Part shown: positions 8,255 to 14,874 of the stretch, piece by piece
Position numbering within the stretch: the stretch's first letter is position 1
How the letters are laid out: every line of letters starts with the position of its first letter
Assembly (NCBI GenBank): GCA_002292945.1
Contig: DBCG01000071.1
Location: 1 to 14,874 of the forward strand
DNA from: Proteobacteria bacterium UBA964
GTDB lineage: Bacteria; Pseudomonadota; Gammaproteobacteria; Steroidobacterales; Steroidobacteraceae
Reading direction: 5' to 3'
Length of the DNA: 14,874 nt
Notes under the pieces: model-generated
Databases searched by the model: none
Seen by the model: only the letters and a program-made list of their open reading frames with translations
Told to the model about the DNA's origin: nothing
Translations under genes and position numbers: made by a program

Positions 8255-9058
8255 TCAAGGGTTGGCGGGGGCTTGTCGAGTCCGACGCCGCAGAGAATCC
8301 CAGCCGATGTCGGCGGTCCAGCCGCCATCGACCGGCAGGCTGACGCCGTTGATGAAGGCGCTGCGCACGGGGTCTGCAAGGAACGCGATCGCCTCGGCGA
8401 CATCCCGCGGGTGCGCGAAACGCGCCATCGGCACGCGGTCGATGATGTCGGAATCGGTGTAGGTGTCGGGGCTCTGGTCGGCGACATCCATCTCCGTCTT
8501 GATCCACCCTGGGCAGACCGCGTTCACCCGCACGCCGCGCCCGCCCCACTCGGCGGCCAGCGTATGCGTCAAGCCGATGAGCCCGTGCTTCGAGGCGTTG
8601 TAGGCGCTGCGGTGTGCGACTCCGCGCAGACCCGCCACCGAGGCGACGTTGACGATGCTGCCGCTGCCGCGTTCGAGCATCGCGCGGCCGAAGTCGCGGC
8701 ACAGCAGGAAAGGTCCGAGCAGGTTGACATCCATCACCCGCCGCCACTGCGTGGCGCTCAGCCGCTCGGCCGGCATGATGTGGCTGATGCCGGCGTTGTT
8801 GATGAGGACATCGGCTGCGCCGAAAGCTTTGGCCGTCGCTGCCACCGCGTGCTGCACGAAGGTCTCGTCGGCCACATCACCTATGAGTGCGAGACCATCG
8901 TGGCCGGCCGCGCGCAGTTCCGCGAGCACTGCGTCGGGAGATTGCAGGTCGATCAGGACGACTCGGTGGCCAGCCGCGGCCAGCACCATTGCGGTCTCGC
9001 GGCCGAGCCCTTGAGCGGCGCCGGTGATGACGGCGATGCGTGCGTGTCGGTCGTCCAT
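8255..9058 (-). CDS. SDR-family NAD(P)-dependent dehydrogenase
   Basis: A 267-residue classical short-chain dehydrogenase/reductase. The Rossmann motif is TGAAQGLG (12-19), the NNAG motif is at 87-90, and the catalytic tetrad is N112, S140, Y153 and K157 (SAYNASKHG). The sequence VNAVCPGWIKTEM (178-190) and the C-terminal VDGGW (243-247) are typical. Asp37 at the end of the second strand (VVLIDLQS) suggests a preference for NAD over NADP. The protein should oxidise a secondary alcohol or reduce a ketone; the substrate cannot be told. It is the first gene of the minus-strand operon, so it is probably made together with the methyltransferases. The ATG at 9058 is well placed just before the first strand (RIAVITG), with a promoter candidate about 30 bp upstream. 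Confidence 0.93.
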   Translation of the reverse strand: MDDRHARIAVITGAAQGLGRETAMVLAAAGHRVVLIDLQSPDAVLAELRAAGHDGLALIGDVADETFVQHAVAATAKAFGAADVLINNAGISHIMPAERLSATQWRRVMDVNLLGPFLLCRDFGRAMLERGSGSIVNVASVAGLRGVAHRSAYNASKHGLIGLTHTLAAEWGGRGVRVNAVCPGWIKTEMDVADQSPDTYTDSDIIDRVPMARFAHPRDVAEAIAFLADPVRSAFINGVSLPVDGGWTADIGWDSLRRRTRQAPANP

Positions 9059-9090
9059 CGTCGGGCAGCCTGTCCTGCGGATGATGGCGG

Positions 9091-9119
9091 ATTATGAACA
9101 TGCACCCGGCAACCTCCAA
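9091..9119 (-). promoter_or_regulatory. Candidate sigma-70 promoter of the seven-gene minus-strand operon
   Basis: On the minus strand, TTGGAG (9119-9114) and CATAAT (9096-9091) are separated by 17 bp. The -10 box matches the consensus at five of six positions; the -35 box matches at three. Transcription would start near 9084 and leave a leader of about 26 nt before the SDR start codon. Match quality is moderate and the call is by eye. Confidence 0.4.
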
Positions 9120-9149
9120 GCGCTCGCCCGACAACGGCGAGCGTTCTTG
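9117..9149. repeat. GC-rich inverted repeat overlapping the -35 region (candidate operator)
   Basis: CGCTCGCC (9121-9128) and GGCGAGCG (9136-9143) are exact inverted copies around a 7-bp centre. The arms extend outward with CAAG (9117-9120) and CTTG (9146-9149) after two unpaired bases. The left arm covers three bases of the candidate -35 box of the minus-strand operon, where a repressor or activator would act. An RNA hairpin on a plus-strand transcript is the alternative. Confidence 0.45.
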
Positions 9150-9208
9150 AGGCGACGGGTCGCGGCGCAATCGGGCAATCGAGGGTCGCTTTCCAGTGGT
9201 GTGCCCTT

Positions 9209-9229
9209 GGGATGCTCGGCTAGCATCCC
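9209..9229. repeat. Perfect 8-bp inverted repeat just upstream of the enolase-family start
   Basis: GGGATGCT (9209-9216) and AGCATCCC (9222-9229) are exact inverted copies separated by CGGCT. The repeat ends 8 bp before the chosen ATG at 9238. It could be an operator for the plus-strand pair, or an RNA hairpin that hides the ribosome site, which would fit the lack of a Shine-Dalgarno sequence there. Confidence 0.5.
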
Positions 9230-9237
9230 CGCCATCC

Positions 9238-10341
9238 ATGAAGATCGCCAAGCTCGAAACCTTCACCGACGAGTTCGTCGGCTTCGTCAAGGTCACGACC
9301 GATGCGGGCGAGGTCGGCTGGGGGCAGACCTCCACCTACAACGCCGATATCACCGCGACGGTCTTCCATCGCCAGGTCGCGCCGTGGGTTTTGGGTCGCG
9401 ATGCCACCGACATCCAGGCGCTCATCGACCGCGTCGAGGAGAAAGAGCACAAATACCCGGGCAGCTATCGTTGCCGTGCCTTGGCGGGTCTCGACACGGC
9501 GCTTTGGGACCTGCATGGGCGCATCGCCGGCAAGCCGGTGGTCGCGCTCCTCGGTGGCAAGCCGGGGAGGCTGCGCGCCTACGCCTCCTCCATGAAGCGC
9601 GACATCACGCCGCAGGACGAGGCGCGTCGTCTGGTCGCGCTGCGTGACCGGGACGGGTTCACCGCCTTCAAGTGGCGGGTCGCGGCGGAGTGCGGCCGCG
9701 ATGTCGACGAGTGGCCCGGGCGCACGGAAGAGATCGTCCCCACGGTCTCGCGGGCACTCGGCGACGGCATCGATAAACTGGTCGACGCGAACAGCGGTTA
9801 CTCACCGCCGCGCGCCATCGAAGTCGGTCGCTTGCTCGAGCAGGAAGGCATCGGTCATTTCGAGGAGCCTTGTCCTTACTGGCACCTCGAGCAGACGAAG
9901 GTCGTCGCTGAAGCATTGTCGCTCGATGTCACCGGCGGCGAGCAGGACTGGGACCTCGCGACCTGGCAGCGCATGATCGATCTGCGCGCGGTCGACATCG
10001 TGCAGCCGGATGTGATGTACATGGGCGGCCTCACGCGCACGCTCACGGTGGCGCGCATGGCAGAGCAGGCCGGGTTGCCCGTGACGCCGCACAGCGCCAA
10101 TCTCTCGCTCGTGACGATGTGCACCATGCATCTGCTAGGCGCGATCCCGAACGCCGGCAAGTACCTCGAATTTTCGATCGAAGGCGCCGACTATTACCCC
10201 TGGCAGCAGGGCCTTTTCCTCGGCGACCCGTATCGCGTCGTCGACGGCCATGTGACGATACCCGCCGAGCCCGGCTGGGGCGTCGAGATCAACCCTCAGT
10301 GGCTCGCCCGGGCGGCGTACCGCTCTGCAACCTTGGAGTGA
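9238..10341 (+). CDS. Enolase-superfamily (mandelate racemase/muconate lactonizing-type) protein
   Basis: A 367-residue enolase-superfamily protein. Visible active-site positions are K145 in FKWR, metal ligands D183 (VDANSGY), E209 (FEEPCP) and E235 (GGEQD), then D258 (DIVQPD) and H285 (PHSAN). The last two form the Asp-His pair of the mandelate racemase subgroup. Such enzymes abstract the alpha-proton of a carboxylate and then racemise or dehydrate it, usually a hydroxy acid or acid sugar; the substrate is not readable. The Asp-His pair argues against the Lys-Lys muconate-lactonizing-type betaine epimerases. The ATG at 9238 is chosen because homologues begin near MKIAKLETF. An in-frame GTG at 9196, preceded by GAGGG, would add 14 residues. 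The next gene follows after 4 bp. Confidence 0.9.
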   Translation: MKIAKLETFTDEFVGFVKVTTDAGEVGWGQTSTYNADITATVFHRQVAPWVLGRDATDIQALIDRVEEKEHKYPGSYRCRALAGLDTALWDLHGRIAGKPVVALLGGKPGRLRAYASSMKRDITPQDEARRLVALRDRDGFTAFKWRVAAECGRDVDEWPGRTEEIVPTVSRALGDGIDKLVDANSGYSPPRAIEVGRLLEQEGIGHFEEPCPYWHLEQTKVVAEALSLDVTGGEQDWDLATWQRMIDLRAVDIVQPDVMYMGGLTRTLTVARMAEQAGLPVTPHSANLSLVTMCTMHLLGAIPNAGKYLEFSIEGADYYPWQQGLFLGDPYRVVDGHVTIPAEPGWGVEINPQWLARAAYRSATLE

Positions 10342-10345
10342 AGCG

Positions 10346-11254
10346 ATGAAGTACGGATACATCGGCCTTGGCAACCTCGGCAAACACCTTGCGGCCAGCC
10401 TTCGCCGTGCGGGCTTCGAGGTCGTGGTGAACGATCTCGACCGCGACGCAGCGAAGTCGCTGCTCGAGGCCGGCTGCACCTGGGCGGCTTCGCCGCGGGA
10501 ACTCGCTGCGCAGGTCGATTGTGTGATCACCTGCCTGCCGTCGCCCGCCGCATCCAACACGGTGCTGACGGGTCCGGATGGCGTGCTGCAGGGGCTGCGT
10601 CGCGGCGGCACCTGGATCGAGATGAGCACCACCGACGAGCGTGAGATCAAGCGCATCGCAGCACTGGCCGCGGACCAAGGCATCTCGACCCTCGAGTGCC
10701 CGGTGACGGGCGGTGTGCATCTGGCGGCCCAAGGCAAGATCACCGTCCTGGTGGGCGGTGAACAAGCGGTCTTCGAAGCGCACCGGCCGGCTCTCGCGGC
10801 CATGGGCGGTCAGATCTTCTACATGGGTGAACTCGGCAAGGCGAGCGTCATCAAGGTCATCACCAACATGCTCGCCTTCATCCACCTGGTCGCCTGCGGC
10901 GAGGCCTTGATGCTCGCCAAGCGCGGCGGACTCGACCTTGCGCAGGCGTTCCACGCCATCCAGGCGAGCTCCGGCACCAGCTTCGTGCACGAGACCGAGG
11001 GTCAACTCGTGCTCAACGGCAGCTACGACATCAATTTCACGATGGATCTCGCCTGCAAGGACCTCGGCTTCGCCTATGAGTACGGCCGCAAATTCGGTGT
11101 GCCGCTCGAGCTGGCGGGCCTTACCGAGCAGATCTTCCGGCGTGGTCGTTCGCAGTACGGCAGCGAGGCGCAGTCCACCCAGATCGTGAAACTGCTCGAG
11201 GATGCGCTCGGCACCGATCTGCGGGCGCCCGGGTTCCCCTCCAAGCTCAGCTGA
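10346..11254 (+). CDS. 3-hydroxyisobutyrate dehydrogenase-family NAD(P)-dependent oxidoreductase
   Basis: A 302-residue beta-hydroxyacid dehydrogenase. It has an N-terminal Rossmann fold with GLGNLG (7-12) and D30 after the second strand, which suggests NAD. The family substrate motif is [21 protein letters not shown] (in 118-138). The catalytic lysine is K170 in IKVITN (169-174), with N174 nearby. Family members oxidise hydroxyacids such as 3-hydroxyisobutyrate, tartronate semialdehyde (in reverse) or 6-phosphogluconate-like compounds. It probably acts on a product of the enolase-family enzyme, because the two genes are 4 bp apart. The ribosome site GGAG sits inside the end of the upstream gene. 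Its stop overlaps the end of cobT by 8 bp, tail to tail. The substrate is unknown. Confidence 0.92.
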   Translation: MKYGYIGLGNLGKHLAASLRRAGFEVVVNDLDRDAAKSLLEAGCTWAASPRELAAQVDCVITCLPSPAASNTVLTGPDGVLQGLRRGGTWIEMSTTDEREIKRIAALAADQGISTLECPVTGGVHLAAQGKITVLVGGEQAVFEAHRPALAAMGGQIFYMGELGKASVIKVITNMLAFIHLVACGEALMLAKRGGLDLAQAFHAIQASSGTSFVHETEGQLVLNGSYDINFTMDLACKDLGFAYEYGRKFGVPLELAGLTEQIFRRGRSQYGSEAQSTQIVKLLEDALGTDLRAPGFPSKLS

Positions 11255-13103
11255 CGGCGCGTGGCGCGAACAGTTCGGCGAACTGGTTGATCATCGCGGG
11301 GCCGAGTTCCTCGGTGCTCGCGATCGCCACTGCGCGGGAGTAGTAGTCGCCGACCTCGTGCCCGATCCCGATCGCGGCCAGTTCGACCTCGCCACGCCGC
11401 TCGATCCAGCGGATCACATCGCGCAAGTGCTGGTCTAGGTAACCGCCCGGGTTGGCGGAGAGCGTCGCCTGGTCGAGCGGCACGCCGTCGGAGATCACCA
11501 TCAGGATCTTCCGCTGCTCGCGCCGCGCCCTCAGTCGCTGGTGCGCCCACCAGAGCGCCTCACCGTCGATGTTGTCCTTCATCAGCTCGTCCTGCAGCAA
11601 CAGGCCGAGGTTGCGTCGCGCACGCCGCCAAGCGGTATCCGCGTCCTTGTAGATGATGTAGCGGACATCGGTGAGCCGCCCCGGGTTTCGGGGCGCGCCG
11701 GCGGCGATCCAGTCCTTGCGGGCAAGACCTCCGTCCCAGTCGCGGGTCGTGAAGCCCAGGATCTCCGTGCGCACGCCGCATCGCTCCAGCGTGCGCGCCA
11801 GCAGATCCGCACAGAGCGCGGTGAGCAGGATCGGACGGCCCCGCATGGAGCCTGAATTGTCGAGCAGCAGCGTCACGACCGTGTCCTTGAAATCGATCTC
11901 GCGTTCTTGGCGGAATGCGAGCGGCGCGATCGGGTCGGTGAGCACTCGCGTGAGCCGCGATGGGTCGAGCACGCCTTCGTCGAGATCGAAGTGCCAGCCG
12001 CGCCTTTGCTGCGCGAGCAGGAAGCGCTCGAGTTTGCGGGCGAGCCGCGCGACGATCGCCGGCAGTTGTCTGGTCTCGGCATCGAGGGTGGCGCGCAGTT
12101 CGTCGAGCGTCACGACATCGGAGAGATCGCAGGCGTCTCGGACCTCGTCATGGAGGGTCGTGAAGATGCGGTAATTGCGGTTCGGGTGATCGGCCTCGTC
12201 GGCACTGATCCGGCTCAGCCGCTGCCCCTCGGGGGATTGCTGCTCCGGACCGTTGGCGCCCTCCGCTTCGGGCGAGGCGGGTTCGGCCAGAGGCTGCTGC
12301 GGTTCGATCCCCGGCTCCTCCTCGTCTGTGATCTCCCGCGCTTCCTGCACCTCGGGCGCTGGCAAGTGGTCAGGCTTCGGTGCGGAGGGTGGGCGGCTCG
12401 CGGGTCGGTCGGCGCTCTGCGGACCCCCTTCGGTGCGCGGCTCGGGTGGTGGCGGGTTGAGTTCATGGCCGAGACCGAGCGCGCGCAGGATGAGCTGCTG
12501 CTCGCGGGCGAAGGCGTCTTGGTCGGTGGCGCTCGCGAAGAGTAGGGGCAGGGACTTCGCCAACCGCTGCTCGAGGAACGGCCGCCATCGTCCGTGCAAG
12601 GCGGCCGCTTCGTCCGGTACCGGCATGCCGCCGAGATCGGCGCGCACCATCAGCGCGAGCGCTTGTGTCATCGCTGCCGAACCGTCTGCCGGGCCGCGCA
12701 GCGCCCCACTGCGTTGCAGTTCATCCCGCAACGCAGCATCGACATTGACGGCGACCCCGGCGAGGTCGCGCGCGCCGAGCGACAGGCAGCGCGCATCCTC
12801 CAGAGCGTCGTACAGGTTACGTGCGCGCACCCCTGCGGGCCGATGGCGGGCATGAACCGCCGGGTCGTGGAAAGCCCGACGCAGCGCGAGCCGGTCGGCT
12901 TGACCGCGGGTCAAGGCGAGGGCTGCCGGGGTCAACGCGGTCGGCGCGGGGGGCAGCAACATCTTGGTGCCCTCGAGTCGCGGTCCCGAGGTGCTGAAGA
13001 CCACCTGGAGCTGTGGGTCGGCCGCGAGGGCTCGGGTGGCGGGCGCGAGCGTACGCTCGAAAGGGTTCGGCGTCGCAGGCTTGGCGCCGGGCGTCGTCGT
13101 CAC
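11247..13103 (-). CDS. cobT: Aerobic cobaltochelatase subunit CobT
   Basis: A 618-residue protein with the CobT layout. An N-terminal helical domain (about 1-212) is followed by a disordered Pro/Glu-rich linker (about 215-300) and a C-terminal von Willebrand A-like domain with the MIDAS motif DNSGSMRG (415-422) and the later ISDG (537-540). CobT works with the AAA+ subunit CobS and the large subunit CobN to insert cobalt into hydrogenobyrinic acid a,c-diamide in the oxygen-dependent cobalamin pathway. It starts at a GTG that overlaps the cobS stop codon (GTGA at 13103-13100), so the two are translationally coupled. cobN is not in the window. The cofactor it helps make is the one that MttB-type methyl transfer to corrinoid proteins requires. 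Confidence 0.95.
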   Translation of the reverse strand: MTTTPGAKPATPNPFERTLAPATRALAADPQLQVVFSTSGPRLEGTKMLLPPAPTALTPAALALTRGQADRLALRRAFHDPAVHARHRPAGVRARNLYDALEDARCLSLGARDLAGVAVNVDAALRDELQRSGALRGPADGSAAMTQALALMVRADLGGMPVPDEAAALHGRWRPFLEQRLAKSLPLLFASATDQDAFAREQQLILRALGLGHELNPPPPEPRTEGGPQSADRPASRPPSAPKPDHLPAPEVQEAREITDEEEPGIEPQQPLAEPASPEAEGANGPEQQSPEGQRLSRISADEADHPNRNYRIFTTLHDEVRDACDLSDVVTLDELRATLDAETRQLPAIVARLARKLERFLLAQQRRGWHFDLDEGVLDPSRLTRVLTDPIAPLAFRQEREIDFKDTVVTLLLDNSGSMRGRPILLTALCADLLARTLERCGVRTEILGFTTRDWDGGLARKDWIAAGAPRNPGRLTDVRYIIYKDADTAWRRARRNLGLLLQDELMKDNIDGEALWWAHQRLRARREQRKILMVISDGVPLDQATLSANPGGYLDQHLRDVIRWIERRGEVELAAIGIGHEVGDYYSRAVAIASTEELGPAMINQFAELFAPRAVS

Positions 13104-14086
13104 AGGACCTTGATGTGCGGCGCGGTGAGCGGCAGGTCCACGCCGAAGGCGCGCTGGTAGAACTCTGCGATGACCGGTCGTTCGAGTTCATCGCAGCGAT
13201 TGAGGAAACTGACGCGGAACGCTGCGCCGACGTCCTCGAAGATCCTGGCGTTCTGCGCCCAGGTGATCACCGTGCGCGGGCTCATCACGGTGCTGATATC
13301 CCCGTTCATGAACGCGTTACGGGTCATATCCGCCACCCGCACCATCGCCTTGATGGTGCGTTGACCTTCGGCGTCACCGTAGCCCTGTACCTTGCCCGAG
13401 ACGATCGAGGCCTCGACCTCGTGCTGCAGGTAATTGAGCACCGTCACGATGGACCATCGATCCATCTGGCCTTGGTTGACCTGTTGGGTGCCGTGGTAGA
13501 GACCGGAGGTGTCGCCCAGGCCGATGGTGTTGCTGGTCGCGAACAGACGGAAGTGGCGGTTGGGGGTGATGACGCGGTTCTGGTCGAGCAGGGTGAGCTT
13601 GCCGCTCGACTCCAATACGCGCTGGATGACGAACATGACATCCGGCCGACCGGCGTCGTACTCGTCGAAGAGCAGCGCCACAGGGCGCTGGATCGCCCAG
13701 GGGAGCAGGCCTTCACGGAACTCGGTGATCTGGCGACCGTCCTTCACGACGATGGCGTCGCGACCTACGAGGTCTATGCGGCTGACATGGCCGTCGAGGT
13801 TGATGCGGATGAGGGGCCAGTTGAGGCGCGCTGCGACCTGTTCGATGTGGGTCGACTTGCCGGTCCCGTGGTAGCCCTGGACCATGACCCGCCGGTCGTG
13901 GGCGAAGCCGGCCAGGATGGCAAGCGTGGTCTGCGGGTCGAAGTGGTAGGCCGGGTCGATCTCCGGGACATACTCCGAGCGCTCGCTGAACGCCGGGACG
14001 GCCATGTCGATCGGCACCCCGAACTCCCTTGCAGAGACACTGCGGTCGGGGGCGAGGGCGAGAAGCGAGTCGGTGTCATCACGCAT
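13100..14086 (-). CDS. cobS: Aerobic cobaltochelatase AAA+ subunit CobS
   Basis: A 328-residue protein, the usual CobS length. The AAA+ core shows Walker [10 protein letters not shown] (71-79, K77), Walker [10 protein letters not shown] (136-144, D141 and E142) and sensor-1 FATSNT (182-187), and MDRW (208-211) is present. The N-terminal segment with [15 protein letters not shown] is typical of CobS. It hydrolyses ATP to drive cobalt insertion by the CobNST complex. It is the first gene of the cobS-cobT operon and is divergent from the third MttB-family gene. No clear Shine-Dalgarno sequence precedes the ATG at 14086, but this start gives the expected N-terminus. The neighbourhood makes a cobalt rather than a magnesium chelatase role likely. 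Confidence 0.95.
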   Translation of the reverse strand: MRDDTDSLLALAPDRSVSAREFGVPIDMAVPAFSERSEYVPEIDPAYHFDPQTTLAILAGFAHDRRVMVQGYHGTGKSTHIEQVAARLNWPLIRINLDGHVSRIDLVGRDAIVVKDGRQITEFREGLLPWAIQRPVALLFDEYDAGRPDVMFVIQRVLESSGKLTLLDQNRVITPNRHFRLFATSNTIGLGDTSGLYHGTQQVNQGQMDRWSIVTVLNYLQHEVEASIVSGKVQGYGDAEGQRTIKAMVRVADMTRNAFMNGDISTVMSPRTVITWAQNARIFEDVGAAFRVSFLNRCDELERPVIAEFYQRAFGVDLPLTAPHIKVL

Positions 14087-14163
14087 CGGGCGTTCTACTG
14101 GGCTGTCATTGCTCTGAACGGGGATGCCATACTACCGTCAATCCCAACGAGGAGTCCCAATTC
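14087..14163. promoter_or_regulatory. Divergent intergenic region between cobS and MttB copy 3
   Basis: This 77-bp spacer must hold the start signals for cobS (minus) and the third MttB-family gene (plus). On the plus strand CATACT (14128-14133) could be a -10 box, but a matching -35 is poor (CTGTCA at 14103-14108 with 19 bp spacing). I see no convincing minus-strand promoter, riboswitch-like fold or strong inverted repeat; the region is too short for a normal cobalamin riboswitch. Confidence 0.4.
14149..14154 (+). promoter_or_regulatory. Strong ribosome binding site of MttB copy 3
   Basis: GAGGAG lies 9 nt before the ATG at 14164 and fixes that start codon. It is the strongest ribosome site in the window, unlike the weak ones before the other two MttB-family genes. 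Confidence 0.7.
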
Positions 14164-14874
14164 ATGAACGCAGATGCGCAGGTCGCCCGTCGTCCGTCCG
14201 GTCGTGATGCCCGCCGGGCCCAACGATCGGGTCCGTTGCCCGATCACCTGCGCCCGGTCCGTCCCGGCATGCCGAGCGGGCGGTTCCAACCGCTGACGCA
14301 GGCGGGTATCGAGCAGATCCACCAGACCGCACTGAGATTGCTGTGGGAGGTCGGGCTCGGTGATGCCACAGAATCCGGCATCGAGGTCATGACCGCCGCC
14401 GGCTGCACGCTCAACGATGCGGGTCGTCTGCTGTTCCCGCGATCCCTCGTCGAGGACACCATCGCCAAGGCCGCGCGTCATTTCCCGCTCTTCGGGCAGG
14501 ATCCGCGCCACGACATGGAGCCTTGGGGCAAGCGCGCCTACTTCGGCACCGCCGGTGCGGCCGTCAACATGGTCGATGCCAACGGCAGCTACCGCGAATC
14601 CACCATCCGCGACCTCTACGACATCGGGCGCATCGTCGATGTGATGGAACACATCCACTTCTTCCAGCGTGCCGTGGTGCCGCGCGACATCCCGGATCCG
14701 TTCGAGATGGACTTCAACACCTGCTACGCCGCGGTGATGAGCACCACCAAGCATGTCGGCAGCAGTTGGGTCCACCCCGACAACCTCGAGGCCTCGCTGC
14801 AGATGCTGCACAGCATCGCGGGCGGCGAGGACAAATGGCGCGAACGACCCTTCGTCAGCCAGTCCAACTGTTTC
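14164..14874 (+). CDS. MttB-family methyltransferase, copy 3 (partial, C-terminus off window)
   Basis: The plus-strand frame is open from the ATG at 14164 to the window edge, giving 237 residues. It begins with a basic tail (ARRPSGRDARRAQR) like that of copy 1, then TQAGIEQIHQTALRLLWEVG, which matches the first helix region of MttB proteins. FGTAGAAVNMVD corresponds to FAPAYGSPFVRN of copy 1, RESTIRDLYDIGRIVDVMEHI to the helix before the active site, and VVPRDIPDPFEMD to EPVDLPVNKRH. It is more diverged than copies 1 and 2 are from each other, so it likely acts on another substrate. The catalytic core and any amber codon lie beyond the edge. It is divergent from cobS and may begin a separate operon. 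Confidence 0.87.
   Translation, partial: MNADAQVARRPSGRDARRAQRSGPLPDHLRPVRPGMPSGRFQPLTQAGIEQIHQTALRLLWEVGLGDATESGIEVMTAAGCTLNDAGRLLFPRSLVEDTIAKAARHFPLFGQDPRHDMEPWGKRAYFGTAGAAVNMVDANGSYRESTIRDLYDIGRIVDVMEHIHFFQRAVVPRDIPDPFEMDFNTCYAAVMSTTKHVGSSWVHPDNLEASLQMLHSIAGGEDKWRERPFVSQSNCF

Larger units (their letters stand above)
9059..9237. promoter_or_regulatory. Divergent intergenic control region between the methyltransferase operon and the enolase-family gene
   Basis: This 179-bp non-coding spacer separates two divergent transcription units and should hold both promoters. It contains a sigma-70-like promoter candidate for the minus-strand operon, a GC-rich inverted repeat that touches its -35 box, and a perfect 8-bp inverted repeat just before the plus-strand gene. 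These are given as separate entries. I see no convincing -35/-10 pair for the plus strand. No regulator gene lies in the window. Confidence 0.6.

Noticed and set aside
7155..8462. Plus-strand open frame (435 codons) opposite MttB copy 2
   Set aside because: Antisense shadow; it also runs through the SDR-MttB spacer and into the SDR gene, and lacks recognisable motifs.
9238..10341. Enolase-family gene as a hydroxyproline betaine epimerase (HpbD-like)
   Set aside because: The betaine context is tempting, but the visible residues include the Asp258-His285 pair of the mandelate racemase subgroup rather than the paired lysines expected of that epimerase.
14121..14127. GGGATGC shared with the inverted repeat at 9209-9229, as a common operator
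   Set aside because: Only seven bases match and there is no second arm here, so chance is sufficient.
14087..14163. Cobalamin riboswitch upstream of cobS or MttB copy 3
   Set aside because: The spacer is only 77 bp, too short for the usual riboswitch of about 200 nt, and no B12-box-like sequence was seen.
13013..14167. Plus-strand open frame (384 codons) opposite cobS
   Set aside because: The minus strand has the full AAA+ motif set of CobS; the plus frame is a shadow.

Overview
The window is GC-rich, densely coded DNA, most likely from a Pseudomonadota bacterium. The gene set is the kind seen in aerobic, often marine, alpha- or gammaproteobacteria: pyrrolysine-free MttB-family methyltransferases, a covalent-flavin dimethylglycine/sarcosine-type dehydrogenase, and the CobS/CobT cobaltochelatase of aerobic cobalamin synthesis. 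I cannot place the organism more finely from sequence alone. There is no rRNA, tRNA, CRISPR array, transposase or integrase in the window. Genes cover nearly everything, and no gap reaches 300 bases.

Layout. From 9058 down to the left edge, seven minus-strand genes run head to tail with gaps of 73 bp or less, or a 4-bp overlap, and look like one operon. In transcription order they are: an SDR dehydrogenase; an MttB-family methyltransferase (copy 2); an FAD oxidoreductase fused to an aminomethyltransferase (GcvT-like) domain; a homocysteine S-methyltransferase-family protein; a GFA-type zinc protein; a second MttB-family methyltransferase (copy 1); and a TPR protein, probably the N-terminal part of a TPR-sulfotransferase, cut by the window edge. 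Facing away from this operon across a 179-bp spacer with two inverted repeats is a plus-strand pair: an enolase-superfamily enzyme and a 3-hydroxyisobutyrate-dehydrogenase-family enzyme. The pair runs into a minus-strand cobS-cobT operon with an 8-bp tail-to-tail overlap. cobS is in turn divergent, across 77 bp, from a third MttB-family gene that leaves the window on the right.

How the genes may work together (inference). The theme is one-carbon removal from N-methylated compounds. MttB-type enzymes move a methyl group from a quaternary amine to a corrinoid protein. The dehydrogenase/GcvT fusion oxidises the N-methyl groups of a dimethyl- or monomethyl-amino acid, with tetrahydrofolate as acceptor. 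The homocysteine methyltransferase could take methyl groups, and the GFA protein could be connected with formaldehyde or another small molecule. CobST would supply cobalt-corrinoid cofactor. The SDR, enolase-family and HIBADH-family enzymes could process the remaining carbon skeleton, which suggests a substrate more complex than glycine betaine. No corrinoid-binding (MttC/MtgC-like) or reductive activase gene is visible, so partners must lie elsewhere or the MttB homologues work differently. The substrate cannot be read from the sequence.
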